Shown piece by piece: positions 11,601 to 23,900 of a stretch of DNA of 64,000 bases. The notes beneath the pieces were generated by a model that was not told the origin of the DNA, searched no databases, and saw only the letters and a program-made list of their open reading frames with translations. Made by a program: the position numbers and the translations under genes. Source of the DNA: Cyanophora paradoxa (lineage: Eukaryota > Glaucocystophyceae > Cyanophorales > Cyanophoraceae). The DNA lies in NCBI GenBank assembly GCA_004431415.1, contig QPMI01000453.1:186001-250000 (forward strand). The letters run 5' to 3'. Positions within the stretch are counted from its first letter, which is position 1, and the number at the start of each line of letters is the position of its first letter.

Positions 11601-11944
11601 TGCATAACAGCTGCGGATTGGGGCCGGTCCCTATCCAGAACCTCCTCTGCTCTTCGCTCCTTCAGACGTCGACGCCGGCCGGTGCCCCGGCCAGCGCTGG
11701 GGCTTCTTTGGACGAGCCCCATGGCCACACAGCTGCCGCTTCATTCGATGCTGGATCCCTCGTGCAGGGGCACGGCATGCATATGGGAATGCTGCGATTC
11801 CTTCCCCCCTGCTCAGGTCGCGGAGCGGGAGCCGGATCCGGAGCCGGCCGCGCCCGCCCCGGACCTGTCGGACCTCTCCGAATCCTTCCCATGGTAATCC
11901 CGTTTGACTCGCTTGCAACGGCCTCCGAATGGCATCTCGAGTAA
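8631..11944 (+). CDS. Seven-exon gene, unrecognised 854-residue protein
   Basis: Exons 8631-9213, 9288-9371, 9659-9933, 9995-10127, 10258-10520, 10595-10645 and 10769-11944 keep consistent phase throughout (1,1,0,1,0,0) and give 854 codons plus a stop. Donors are GTGCGC, GTGCGT, GTGCTT, GTACAT and GTGCCC; acceptors are NCAG. The N-terminal quarter is low-complexity and rich in Gln, His and Ala. The middle, from exon 2 to the start of exon 7, looks like a folded, strand-rich domain (FVEVPYEP, LRVSLVYKG, VPGRVYDF, FGFMAS, RRPFVLKVEH), interrupted by an acidic/serine linker in exon 5. The C-terminal part is again Ala/Gly/His-rich. The layout of one compact basic domain between disordered arms would suit a transcription factor, possibly of the p53-like beta-sandwich type, but no diagnostic motif supports this and I leave the function open. 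Confidence 0.75.
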
Positions 11945-12640
11945 CACTACTCTCGCCGCGCATGCGCAGCTGCAGATCGATATATAGTCTCGCCGCGAGC
12001 TACATGTACAGATCCGGACCGCATTAGCGCAGCTGATCGTGCATACTCTCGGTCTTAAGCTTTAATTTCGGTGTCCTCTGGCTGTCGTTTTAATTATATA
12101 TCTAGCTGGAACTTTATATTATATGCATATCATAGTATGGCTTTCATTATTTACTATATCACGGTCAGCTGCAACTAGAGTGGTAGTATTAAGACTGAAC
12201 ATCAATATCGACGTCGAATTTGGGGCGGACTTAAGCATTGATATATCGCGTACTTTTTCTACATACACGTTTTTAGAACCACCGTAGAGCGAAAGATCTA
12301 CCGACTCGGCGAGCTACAGAATGTTACGTTGATATTCAGACTACTGTTGTAATTTAGTAATCACATAATACGTATACCTGGCCAGATTTCGAATTCCGGA
12401 TCCCGACGTATTTTAGCTTGAGGATTGCGAATTCGAATTTCGAATGTCCACTTATAATTATCGGCTTGCAATTGTCTCGTGATCATGATCTGCATATATA
12501 TACGTAGCTGTAGCTATAGTACGTTAGTACATGCATTTTAGCTTCTCGACATGAATTTCAGCTTCGAGAATTCCAAGTTCAGCGCTAGCTCGGCTTCATT
12601 GATAGATGTTTTATAGCTATATAGGTGATAGTTGATGTCA
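11945..12640. other. Intergenic, no gene seen
   Basis: AT-richer spacer between a plus-strand gene and the duplicated locus, rich in short palindromes (TATATA, GAATTC, TGATCATGATC). No exon chain was found. Confidence 0.4.
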
Positions 12641-12903
12641 TAATGTGGAATTCGGATGCAGGATTGCAGTTGCAGGATTGAATTCGCCCATTGGCATGGT
12701 CTGACTTGCATGCGCAAATGCATGCGCATGCATATGCATATATATGTGCTGCAACGAATTCGAACGCGCGGTTTGTAGCCGGTTGTGTTGGCCGGTTATC
12801 GCAGGGAAGCGCTGGCGTTGCGCATATATATATATATGCATAGCGGTGCGGATGAATTCAAAACGGAAGCCGTGCGGAAGCCGTGCGGCAGTTTGGATCA
12901 TGC

Positions 12904-14680
12904 TCAGGGGGGCTGGGCGAGCAGGCGGGGCGGGGGCGGGGTGGGGGAGAGCCCGGCGCCGGCGCCTCCCAGGAGGGCGGGGGGTACGAGCCCGTCCGCC
13001 TGCGCCTCGTCGGCGCGCTCCGAGTACCGGAGCGTGTCCATCGCGGAAACGAAGTCGCCTGTACCCGGGCCAGCCGAGCGGAGGCGCCGAACCTGTACCC
13101 CAGCAACACCGCCCGGCGCCCGAGGCACGTCATGATCAGGGTGAAAGTAGTTAAATCAAATGAAAGGAAATATAGAGCACAGGCGGGCTCGAGGGCGCCG
13201 GGGCGAGAGCGGTGGATCTAGAGAGGGGGAGAGCCCTGTAGCCCTTGCTAGCTATTTATAGCCGGCCGTACCCATCGCCTCCGCCGCGCCTGCGGGGGAC
13301 CTAGAACTAAACGGGGTACCGGAATACCCCGCCCTGCTCCGTCCGAGCCGGAGGGCCGGAGGCCTAGGGCAGGGACGGACCTGGAGGCAGGCGGGGCGCG
13401 GGGCCGGGTGCCGGGCCTCCCGGGCCCGCCGCTCCCCCTCCGGCTCCAGCGGCCGCTGCAGCGGACCTGGAGGCAGGCGGGGCGCGGGGCGGGGTGCCGG
13501 GCCTCCCGGGCCCGCCGCTCCCCCTCCGGCTCCAGCGGCCGCTGCAGCGGACCTGGAGGCAGGCGGGGCGCGGGGCGGGGTGCCGGGCCTCCCGGGCCCG
13601 CCGCTCCCCCTCCGGCTCCAGCAGCCGCTGCAGCTGCGCGAAGTGAAATTAAAGCTTAAAGAGTTATAATCTTATAGGAAATGGCTCTTTAGCGAACAGG
13701 TTCTGATAGGGAATGGCTCTTAAGCGCGCACGAGGGTGTCCTGGGGGTGGAGGGTGGAGGCGGCGAAGCCGGGGCGGGGCCGGCCCCGGAGCAGGGAGAG
13801 CTCGCGCCCGCCCGGCGTGATCATGAGGGCCGCCCGGTACAGGAAGGAGGCACCCAGCGCCTCCGGCGGGCCCGCAGCGACGACCCGGAGCGCTGCGCCC
13901 GCTGCCATTAGCTGTCCGTAATCGAGTGCACGCGCGCGGCATCTTTCGCAAAGCTTGAGCAAACTATTTGTAATCTAGTGAAGTTGAATTGAAGTAGTTT
14001 ATAAATAAATTTGCTAAGGCTAAGCTGAGCTATCAAAATATATAGAAATAAAGCGACATGCATATGTTAATTGAAGTGAAGGGCTCGGCCGGCGCACCGG
14101 CGAAGGGCTTGGCCCACTCGGGGTTGCGGAGCAGGCAGACAACCTGGCGGCAAAGTTCACGTCTAATTATAAGATGATAATGAGGCGCACGCGGGCGAGG
14201 GCGCGCGAGGGCGTGGAGGCGAAACGAGGGCGAGGCTAAGTTCAAGAAGCTAAATTGATAGAAGCTAGATGAAGCTTATATAATTAGGATTTCTTCATAC
14301 GATTCTAAGCTTGAGACGATAAATAGCCGTGTTTAGGCGCACGCGGGGCCCGGCGGCCCCTCGGAGCTCGGGGCCTGATCATGAGGGTCGCAGAGCGGCT
14401 CGCGGCTCGCAGAGCGCGAGGGCGGGCGGGGCCCGGCGGCCCCTTTGGCCTCCGGATCCGCCAGCGACGCCTCCGAGGGCGAGGGCGAGGGCGCGGGCGC
14501 CGGCGCCCTCCCGGTCCGCTCCCTGCATAGAAAGCGCGTCGAGTGAGGGGCAGTGCGGGCGGCGGGCGTGCGGGCGGACGGGGGGCGGGGGCGGGCGGCC
14601 TCGGGGCGGCGGCCAGAGACGAAACGACGGGCGGGCCACCCGGCCCAGGCCGCCCGCCCGCCCGTGTCGCACAGGACTGT
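12904..14680 (-). pseudogene. 3' fragment of CPA2 antiporter gene (copy 1)
   Basis: On the minus strand it matches the last exons of the antiporter gene at 43977-46.7 kb: a block near 14440-14520 (DPEAK exon), the NPEWAKPFA exon at about 14095-14150, the ASFLYRAAL exon at about 13735-13900, three tandem copies of the 81-nt exon (13381-13633) and the terminal exon ending LLAQPP at about 12904-13095. The exons equivalent to 46312-46443 and 45585-45695 are absent. No promoter-proximal, membrane or nucleotide-binding exons are present, so it cannot encode a transporter. A 6-bp insertion at about 13818-13825 (TGATCATGA context) separates it from both other copies. Confidence 0.75.
13381..13633 (-). 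repeat. 86-bp tandem repeat, three copies (amplified exon)
   Basis: Each 86-bp period is the 81-nt exon found once in the parent gene at 44472-44552 plus five donor bases (GTCCG). Copies begin at 13381, 13467 and 13553. See the 11-copy array at 29140-30079. Confidence 0.9.
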
Positions 14681-14681
14681 C

Positions 14682-14760
14682 TACTAGCTATAGGGCTAGG
14701 GATAGGATTCTAGGCAGTCCCGAAGTCCTTCCCTAGCAGGTGCGCAACTGCGTAGAAATT
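14682..14760. repeat. Boundary repeat between duplicated modules
   Basis: A stretch with CTATAGGGCTAGG, TAGGATTCTAGGCAGTCC and GTAGAAATT lies here and recurs at 28361-28430, 31966-32044 and 43721-43790. These are the four junctions between antiporter-derived DNA and the receptor module, so it marks the recombination or insertion joints of the duplication. Confidence 0.7.
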
Positions 14761-14947
14761 AGAGTGCACGTGTACAAATATCAGTGAATATATATTAATT
14801 CGAGTTCCCGATCGTATATCACACAACCACTGAGCCTCAGAGAGCCATTGAAATCTGATACCGAGCTTCGGAATTAAATTGCAATCAGGATGTGCTCGGG
14901 GAATAAATTGATGTATACGCAATGATCACTATACTGCTGTTCTCTGT

Positions 14948-17900
14948 TCACCGCTGCTGCCCCACGGGCTCCCCCCCCTTGGGCCCCGCATCCGGCGCCG
15001 CGGCCCCGCCGGCCTCGAGGGCGCCGAGCTGCAGCAGCAGCCGCCGCAGCCGCGGCTCCAGCGCCGTCCCCGCGTCCACCTGCCGCCCCGGCCCGCCCGC
15101 CTCGCGAGGGCCCCGGCCCGGCCCCGAGCTGCGAGGGGCGACGCACCGCGCGCCGAGCGCCTCGAGGGCCGCCGTGCGAGCGATGCGCCGCGTGCAGCGG
15201 AAGGCCTGCGCCCATACGCCGCGCAGCGCAATCGATGTCGGCGCCCGTGGTCAGCAGGGGCCGCAGGGGCTCCCGGAGACGGCGGCCACGCACGGGGACG
15301 CGCTCGACGGAGAGGCCGCGCGCGGGGCCCGCGGCGGCGACCGCGAGCAGCGACCCCCCGCCCTGCCTCCGCCCGTGAGCGCTGGCGCTCCTCACTCGCG
15401 CTCACAAGGCAGCAGCAGACGAACGCACGGGAAGCGAGCAGACGGCGAATGGGACCCTTTGATTTTGGGGGGTACCGGTTTCAAGCGTGAACTTGGGATC
15501 GCACTCGGCAGGGAGGGGCGCCGGGTCGGTGGGCTCTCCCGAGGGGAGCGCCCACGCCAGCGCGCGGCCCGAGGCCGAGCGCGCGACGATGGCGTCCTGC
15601 GCCGAGCGACCCTGTCAGAGAACACTGTGCCCCGCGCCGCCATCCCCTTGCGCCCCCCTCTGCATGCCTCAGCCTAGCACTGGCTCCCCGCCCTGCGCAC
15701 CACCGAGACCGCCACCGAGGTGACTTCGTCCGTGTGGCCCTGCAGCTGCAGCAGCTCCGCCCCCGTCTCCGCGTCCCACACCCGCACCGATGTGTCGCGG
15801 CTCCCCGACACGATCCGCCGCCCGTCCTGTGCTCCGGACCGATCCGCCGCCACGCCCCGTCGAGTCAGTGCCCCTCCGCCAGGCTCCGACGTCGCCCCGC
15901 TCCCCTCCGGACCCGCCCGCATGCCTCTGGATCTCGGTCCTGGCTCGGGGCCCCGGCCCCGGCCCTTCGCCTCTTTTGCTACCCGCGGGGCGCCCCGCGC
16001 CACCATATATATATATATATATATGCATCCCCTCGCGCTCTCTGCCTGCCTCAGCCTAGCACCGGCTCCCCGCCCTACGCACCGCCGAGACTGCCACCGA
16101 GGTGACGTCGCGAGTGTGGCCCTGCAGCTGCAGCAGCTCCGCCCCCGTCTCCGCGTCCCACACCCGCACAAACTTGTCGTCGCTCCCCGACACGATCCGC
16201 CGCCCGTCCTGCACCCCGCGGCCGCGCCCCGTCTAGTCAGCGCCCCTCCGCCAGGCTCCAACGTCGCCCCGCTCCCCTCCGGACCCGCCCGCATGCCTCT
16301 GGATCTCGCGATCGGTCCTGGCTCGGGGCCCCGGCCCCCGCCCTTCGCCTCTATTGCTACCCGCGGGGCGCCCCGCGCCGCCATCCCCTCGCTCTCTCTG
16401 CCTGCCTCAGCCTAGCACTGGCCCCCCGCCCTGCGCACCACCGAGACCGCCACCGATCGTATTTCGCCCGCGTGGCCCTGCAGATTCAGCAGCTCCACCC
16501 CCGTCTCTGTGTCCCACACCCGCACAGAGTTGTCCCAGCTCCCCGACACGATCCGCCGCCCGTCCTGCGCCCCGCGGCCGCGCCCCGTCGAGTCAGCGCC
16601 CCTCCGCCAGGCTCCGACGTCGCCCCGCTCCCCTCCATAACCGCCCGCATGCCTCTGGATCTCGCGATCGGTCCTGGCTCGGGGCCCCGGCCCCGGCCCT
16701 TCGCCTTTTTTGCTACCCGCGGGGCGCCCCGCGCCGCCATCCCCTCGCACTCTCTGCCTGCCTCAGCCTAGCACTGGCTCCCCGCCCTGCGCACCACCGA
16801 GACCGCCACCGAGTCGACGTAGTGCGTGTGGCCCTGCAGCTGCAGCAGCTCCGCCCCCGTCTCCGCGTCCCACACCCGCACCGATTTGTCGGCGCTCCCC
16901 GACACGATCCGCCGCCCGTCCTGCGCCCCGCCACCGCGCCCCGTCGAGTCAGCGCCCCTCCGCCAGGCTCCAACGTCGCCCTGCTCCCCTCCGGACCCGC
17001 CCGCATGCCTCTGGATCTCGCGATCGGTGCTGGCTCGGGGCCCAGGCACCGGCCTTTCGCCTCTTTTGCTACCCGCAGGGCGCCCCGCGCCGTCATACCC
17101 TTGTGCCCTCTGCCTGCCTCAGCCTAGCACTGGCTCCCCGCCCTGCGCACCGCCGAGACTGCCACCGATCGTATTTCGCCCGTGTGGCCCTGCAGATGCA
17201 GCAGCTCCGCCCCCGTCTCCGCGTCCCACACCCGCACCGAGGTGTCCAAGCTCCCCGACACGATCCGCCGCCCGTCCTGCGCCCCGCGGCCGCGCCCCGT
17301 CGAGTCAGCGCCCCTCCGCCAGGCTCCAACGTCGCCCCGCTCCCCTCCGGACCCGCCCGCATGCCTCTGGATCTCACGATCGGTCCTGGCTCGGGGCCCC
17401 GGCCCTGGCCCTTCGCCTAATTTGCTATAGCAACCCGCGGGACGCCCCGCGCCGCCATACCCTTGCGCCCTCTGCCTGCCTCAGTCTATAGCTAGCACTG
17501 GCTCCCCGCCCTGCGCACCTCCAAGACCGCCACCGAGTAGACGGACTCCGTGTGGCCCTGCAGATGCAGCAGCTCCGCCCCCGTCTCCGCGTCCCACACC
17601 CGCACCGATTTGTCGGCGCTCCCCGACACGATCCGCCGCCCGTCCTGCGCCCCGCGGCCGGGCCCCGTCGAGTCAGCGCCCCTCCGCCAGGCTCCAACGT
17701 CGCCCTGCTCCCCTCCGGACCCGCCCGCATGCCTCTGGATCTCGCGATCGGTCCTGGCTCGGGGCCCCGACCCCGGCCCTTCGCCTCTTTTGCTACCCGC
17801 GGGGCGCCCCACGCCGCCATCCCCTCGCGCTCTCTGCCTGCCTCAGCCTAGCAATGGCTCCCCGCCCTGCGCACCGCCGAGACCGCCACCGAGAAGACGG

Positions 17901-20900
17901 GGTACGTGTGGCCCTGCAGCTGCAGCAGCTCCGCCCCCGTCTCCGCATCCCACACCCGCACCGAGGTATCCCAGCTCCCCGACACGATCCGCCGCCCGTC
18001 CTGCGCCCCACCACCGCGCCCCGTCGAGTCAGCGCCCCTCCGCCAGGCTCCAACGTCGCCCCGCTCCCCTCCGGACCCGCCCGCATGCCTCTGGATATCG
18101 CGATCGGTCCTGGCTCTGGGCCCCGGCCCCGGCCCCTCGCCTTATTTGCTATAAAAACCCGCGGGGCGCCCCGCGCCGCCATACCCTTGAGCGCTCTGCC
18201 TGCCTCAGCCTAGCACTGGCTCCCCGCCCTGCGCACCGCCGAGACCGCCAGCGAGAAGACGGGGTTCGTGTGGCCCTGCAGATGCAGCAGCTCCGCCCCC
18301 GTCTCTGCGTCCCACACCCGCACCGATCTGTCGGCGCTCCCCGACACGATCCGCCGCCCGTCCTGCGCCCCGCGGCCGCGCCCCGTCGAGTCAGCGCCCC
18401 TCCGCCAGGCTCCTACGTCGCCCCACTCCCCTCCGGACCCGCCCGCATGCCTCTGGATCTCGGTGCTGGCTCAGGGCCCCGGCCCCGGCCCTTCGCCTCT
18501 TTTGCTACCCGCGGGGCGCCCCGTGCCGCTATCCCCTCGCGCCCTCTGCCTGCCTCAGCCTAGCACTGGCTCCCCGCCCTGCGCACCGCCGAGACCGCCA
18601 CCGAGTAGATTAAACCCGCGTGGACCTGCAGCTGCAGCAGCTCCGCCCCCGTCTCCGCGTCCCACACCCGCACCGAGGTGTCCAAGCTCCCCGACACGAT
18701 TCGCCGCCCGTCCTGCGCCCCGCGGCCGCGCCCCGTCGAGTCAGCGCCCCTCCGCCAGGCTCCTACGTCGCCCCGCTCCCCTCCGGACCCGCCCGCATGC
18801 CTCTGGATCTCGGTGCTGGCTCAGGGCCCCGCCCCCGGCCCTTCGCCTCTTTTGCTACCCGCAGGGCGCCCCGCGCCGCCATCCCCTCGCGCCCTCTGCC
18901 TGCCTCAGCATATACCTAGCACTGGCTCCCCGCCCTGCGCACCGCCGAGACCGCCACCGAGGTGACGTCGCGAGTGTGGCCCTGCAGATTCAGCAGCTCC
19001 ACCCCCGTCTCCGCGTCCCACACCCGCACCGATCTGTCGTCGCTCCCCGACACGATCCGCCGCCCGTCCTGCGCCCCGCCGCCATGCCCCGTCGAGTCAG
19101 TGCCCCTCCGCCAGGCTCCAACGTCGCCCTGCTCCCCTCCGGACCCGCCCGCATGCCTCTGGATCTCGCGATCGGTCCTGGCTCGGGGCCCCGGCCCCCG
19201 CCCTTCGCCTCTATTGCTACCCGCGGGGCGCCCCGCGCCGCCATCCCCTCGTGCCCTCTGCCTGCCTCAGCCTAGCACTGGCTCCTCGCCCTGCGCACCG
19301 CCGAGACCGCCACCGAGTTGACGTAGTCTTTGTGGCCCTGCAGCTGCAGCAGCTCCGCCCCCGTCTCTGCGTCCCACACCCGCACCGAGGTATCCCAGCT
19401 CCCCGACACGATCCGCCGCCCGTCCTGCGCCCCGCCGACGCGCCCCGTCGCGTCAGCGCCCCTCCGCCAGGCTCCAACGTCGCCCTGCTCCCCTCCGGAC
19501 CCGCCCGCATGCCTCTGGATCTCGCGATCGGTCCTGGCTCGGGGCCCCGGCCCCGGCCCTTCGCCTTATTTGCTATAAAAACCCGCAGGGCGCCCCGCGC
19601 CGCCATCCCCTCGCGCCCTCTGCCTGCCTCAGTCTATAGCTAGCACTGGCTCCCCGCCCTGCGCACCGCCGAGACCGCCACCGAGAAGATGGTTTTCGTG
19701 TGGCCCTGCAGCTGCAGCAGCTCCGCCCCCGTCTCCGCGTCCCACACCCGCACGGATCTGTCGTCGCTCCCCGACACGATCCGCCGCCCGTCCTGCGCCC
19801 CGCCGCGACGCCCCGTCGAGTCAGCGCCCCTCCGCCAGGCTCCTACGTCGCCCCGCTCCCCTCCGGACCCGCCCGCATGCCTCTGGATCTCGGTCATGGC
19901 TCAGGGCCCCGGCCCCGGCCTTTCGCCTCTTTTGCTACCCGCGGGGCGCCCCGCGCCGCCATCCCCTCGCGCTCTCTGCCTGCCTCAGCCTAGCACTGGC
20001 TCCTCGCCCTGCGCACCGCCGAGACCGCCACCGAGGTGACGGGGCCCGTGTGGCCCTGCAGCTGCAGCAGCTCCGCCCCCGTCTCCGCGTCCCACACCCG
20101 CACGGATCTGTCGTCGCTCCCCGACACGATCCGCCGCCCGTCCTGCGCCCCGCCGCCACGCCCCGTCGAGTCAGCGCCCCTCCGCCAGGCTCTGACGTCG
20201 CCCCGCTCCCCTCCGGACCCGCCCGCATGCCTCTGGATCTCGGTCCTGGCTCGGGGCCCCGGCCCCGGCCCTTCGCCTCTATTGCTTCCCGCGGGGCGCC
20301 CCGCGCCGCCATCCCCTCGTGCCCTCTGCCTGCCTCAGCCTGGCACTGGCTCCCCGCCCTGCGCACCGCCGAGACCGCCACCGAGTTGACGTAGCTCGTG
20401 TGGACCTGCAGCTGCAGCAGCTCCGCCCCCGTCTCCGCGTCCCACACCCGCACCGATTTGCTGGCCGACACGATCCGCCGCCCGTCCTGCGCCCGACTCA
20501 GAAACTGGATGCGAGCATCTGAGCATCTGAGCTTTTTCAACAACGAAAGTGCACCGGCAGCCACGCCACGGCGATCACTTGATCGGGATGCATCATTGCG
20601 GGCCACTGCGGGACTCGGCAGCCCTGGAGGCGCGCCCCTCGGAGGTCGGCCCCCGCGAGGCACGCCTCGGCGAGCGAGCAGCCGCGCATGTCGGCCCCCC
20701 GCAGGTCCGCCCCGGCCGCCTCCAGGCGCCACAGGTTCGCCTTCGGGACCCGCACGCCACGCAGGTCCCTCCCCGCCAGCGCGAAGTGCGCTGCACATGT
20801 ACAATGTAAGAAGAATGGAGTAGCCATTCGAAGGGTGCGGCTGCGGCCCACCCGCAACGAGCACTGTCGCGGCGTTGGCGGCCGCGAGGACCGCCGGCGC

Positions 20901-23900
20901 GCCGTCGCCGTCGCCGTTCCCCGCGGCGTGGCGGCTCTGCTCCACGAGGCGCAGCAGCGCGTCCCCGGCTCCCATTGCCGGCTCGTGCTGCACCGCCTCT
21001 GCAAGGAAGCGGACGAGGGTCGCCTCCTCCACGATGCTCCTGCGCCCGCCCGCGTCGGGCGGAGCGTGGACATTAGAACACAACGATGTGCGCAAACCGC
21101 GTGGAGAAGCTTATCGCCACGTCCTCCTCTGCCAACTCCTCGCCCCCACCCGACAGCTGCGGCCACTATAAAAAGGACAGCGGCGCCCTCGACAGACCGC
21201 GAGCCGGCGCACCGAGTCGAGGAGGGCCTCGGCGACGAGGAACTCGCCGAGGGTCTTGTGGAGGAACGCGAAGCCGAGCGCGCCGCCCGCCCGCCACCGC
21301 CGCAGCGGGCAGCTGCGCCCCGCCCCGCCTGCTCGCCCGGGGCGAGCCCGCGCTCTCAAGGTACCGGTCCCGCGCACCTGTTCCGCACGAACAGCGCCGA
21401 GCCGTCGCCGAGCAGCCGCTCGCACGCGAGCTGGTCCGCGTCGGCGGGGCCGCCGGCCTTGGCGGTCCCTCCGCCATCGCCCCCGCGACGGCCGGCGTGC
21501 TTCGGCATGATCACGGCCTGGCTCGCCCCCATCTGCGCCAACACTGCTCAGCAACAGAAGCGGCGCTGTTTGAAAGAGACACCGGCGCGCACGCGGAAGA
21601 GGAGAGCGGCGAATTTCCGGCAGAGGTCGTACCCGGCCTCCAGCAGGGCCCCTTCCTCTGGCCGATCTGGGGCGGGGCGGTCTACACCGGAGGGGCGGGA
21701 GAGAGCACGGAACGGATCGACGTTGCAGGCCCGCACCGCCCTTCTCCGACGACGGCGCGCCCCGCTCCAGCTCCCGCCGCAGCCTGCAGCTGCCCCGTGA
21801 GCGTTGGCCTTGGGCCGCCGAGCAGGGAGCGCGGGGCGCGCGCCAGTCCTCGATGAAGCTGCGGTAGAGCTCGCGGGAGCGCAGGGCCCGCGGCCGCCCC
21901 TCCCTGCGCGCGCCCCCGGCCCCGTCGGCTCGCGGCCGGGCCGGCGGCGGCGGCGGCCCGCGCACCGGCCCGCGCTTTCGGCGGCGCGGGAGGGGAGGAC
22001 GCGGGCGAGGAGGGAGAGGGTGAAGGGGTTCTCGACGAGGGCGGCGAGGCCCGGCGTGCGCCGCAGCTCCTCGGCGTAGCGCTCGAAGGGCCACGCGCCC
22101 TCCTCTCTCCCGTGCAGCAGCACGTACTTGCCCAGGAACTCATCCACCTGCGCGCCGACGTGCACGCGGTCAGGCGCGCGCGCGGCGGGCCGGGCCGGGT
22201 CGGGGCGGGGGTGCCCGCCTGGCCCCGCGAGAAGGGGAGCGTCGCGAGCTGCCGGAGCCGCGCGACGTCGGGCGCGTCGCCGCTGACGACCGGCGCGAAC
22301 AGGTTCTGCGCAGCGCTCAGCGACTTCGATTGCGGAACGGCGCAGTCCGGGCCGACCTCCGGCTTGGCAGTGTCCAGCGAGGCGAGGTACTCGGTGCGGC
22401 AGGAGACGAAGGCGCCGCTCGCCCAGTCCCCGATCTTGTTCGTCTTCCACAGGTTCTCCTTCTCGCCCGTCTGCGCAGGCGGCGCGTGGGCGCGGGGGGG
22501 ACGCGAGGGGAGGGGCGGCGGGCGGGCCTCGTCGTAGCCGTCGAGGAGGAGCACGAGGCCGAAGCGCCGCCGGAGCGCCGGCAGCTCGCCGCTGGGCACG
22601 CCGAGCCGCCCGGCGACGAACTCGCGCAGGCCGCGCCGCGGCCCGCCGGGCTCGCCGACGAGCTCAGGCAGCGGCACGAGCACCGTCGCGGGGCAGTCGG
22701 CCGGCTGCTCGCCCGCGCCCAGAGGCGGCATGCCTCGCGGTGCAGGAAGCGCGTGAAGGTCGTCTTGCTCGTGCCTGCGCGCGACGCGAGCCGCGGCCTC
22801 GGGATCGGGACGCGCTCTGCAGCCCGCCACGCCCCGCCCCGCGCACCGGCGTCGCCGAGCAGCAACAGCACGCGGTGCTTCGCCGAGCGGAAGGCCTCCG
22901 CGCCGCCACCGGCCGCGGCCGCGGGCGCCGGCTGCGGGCCCGGGGCGAACTGGCGGAGGAAGGCGGCGGCCTCGTCGTGGAGGTCGAACTGCTTCTTGGC
23001 GCGGTCGGCGGCCCTGGGCGGCACGTACGCCGCGAGGCCCGTCGCGAGGTCGTCCCCCTCCAGCTCCCCGCGCACGTACTGCCCCGGCGGCCGCCCTCAG
23101 CTCTGCCGGCCGGCCGGTGGGCGCGCGGCGGCCGACCTTCACGAGGGGCCCGAGGAGCGGGTCGTTCGGGATCTCCGCCTCGTGGCTCTGCGCCGCGGCA
23201 GTCGCCGGCGGCCGCGGGCGGCGCGCGCACGGAACGCGGCGCACCAGAGCGACGCTGTCGGTCGCGTCCTTGCCGTGGGCGGCGTCGGCGTCCGCGCCGC
23301 CGGCGATGCGCGCGGCGATCGCCTCGGCGGAGGCGGCGGCAGCGTCGGCGTCCTGCTCGAGGGCGCAGCGCGGGAAGCGGCGCAGGCGCATCGCCAGCGC
23401 CGCGGAGGCGCTCCTCGCCACGGCCTCGCCGTCCTGCGGCGCCGGCCCGCCGGCGGCCGGTCAGGTCCGAAGCGCGTGGGGCCGAAAGCCTCGGGCGGGG
23501 CGGGGGCGCGCCTCGAGATAGCAGACGACGATGCGCCGCTCGAGGTCGTACGCGTACGCGAACTCCTCTGCGGCGGCCCGTCGGCGCGCGGCGGCGGCGC
23601 CGGCGGCGGCGCCGGCGGGGCGGCGGCGGAGGGCGGAGGGCGCACCGCCGCAGTACTGAGAGGCGACGGACTTGGCCGACGCGAAGAAGACGAGGTGCGT
23701 GCAGTTGCGCACGGCCCGCGCCACTGCGGCCCCGGCCTCAGCGGCGGGCAGAGTTGATAGGGGGGGTGTAGGGGAGGGGGGAGGGGGGGGATGTAGAGGG
23801 AGAGGGCCGCGTGGGGGGGGGGGGGGGGGGGGGTAAGGAGAGGGGAAACAGAGCCCTTGGGCGGGCGGGGGAGAAGAGAAGGGAAAGAGGGGGCGAGCAC

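Noticed and set aside
8631-11944. p53 family assignment for the orphan gene
   Set aside because: VPYEP resembles a p53 core segment, but segment order differs and the zinc ligands and DNA-contact motifs are absent.
15147-15362. Ankyrin repeat in the receptor tail (frame with [12 protein letters not shown])
   Set aside because: That frame crosses a GTGCGT...GCGCAG intron. The spliced frame (LSVERVP joined to AFRCTRRIA) is in phase with its neighbours.
13381-20486. CRISPR array
   Set aside because: The regular repeats are exons or minisatellite units in a eukaryotic gene locus, without unique spacers of constant length or cas genes.
15720-20823. Long plus-strand ORFs rich in Pro, Arg and Ser across the WD40 arrays (for example 17550-18563)
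   Set aside because: They are antisense shadows of the repeated WD exons and their GC-rich introns; the minus strand gives a perfect WD40 frame with splice sites.
21737-22560. Additional GC-AG introns in the receptor NACHT region (after DGYDE and after FIEDW)
   Set aside because: The intervening segments are in frame and open in both copies, so read-through is equally possible; only junctions that need splicing for phase were counted.
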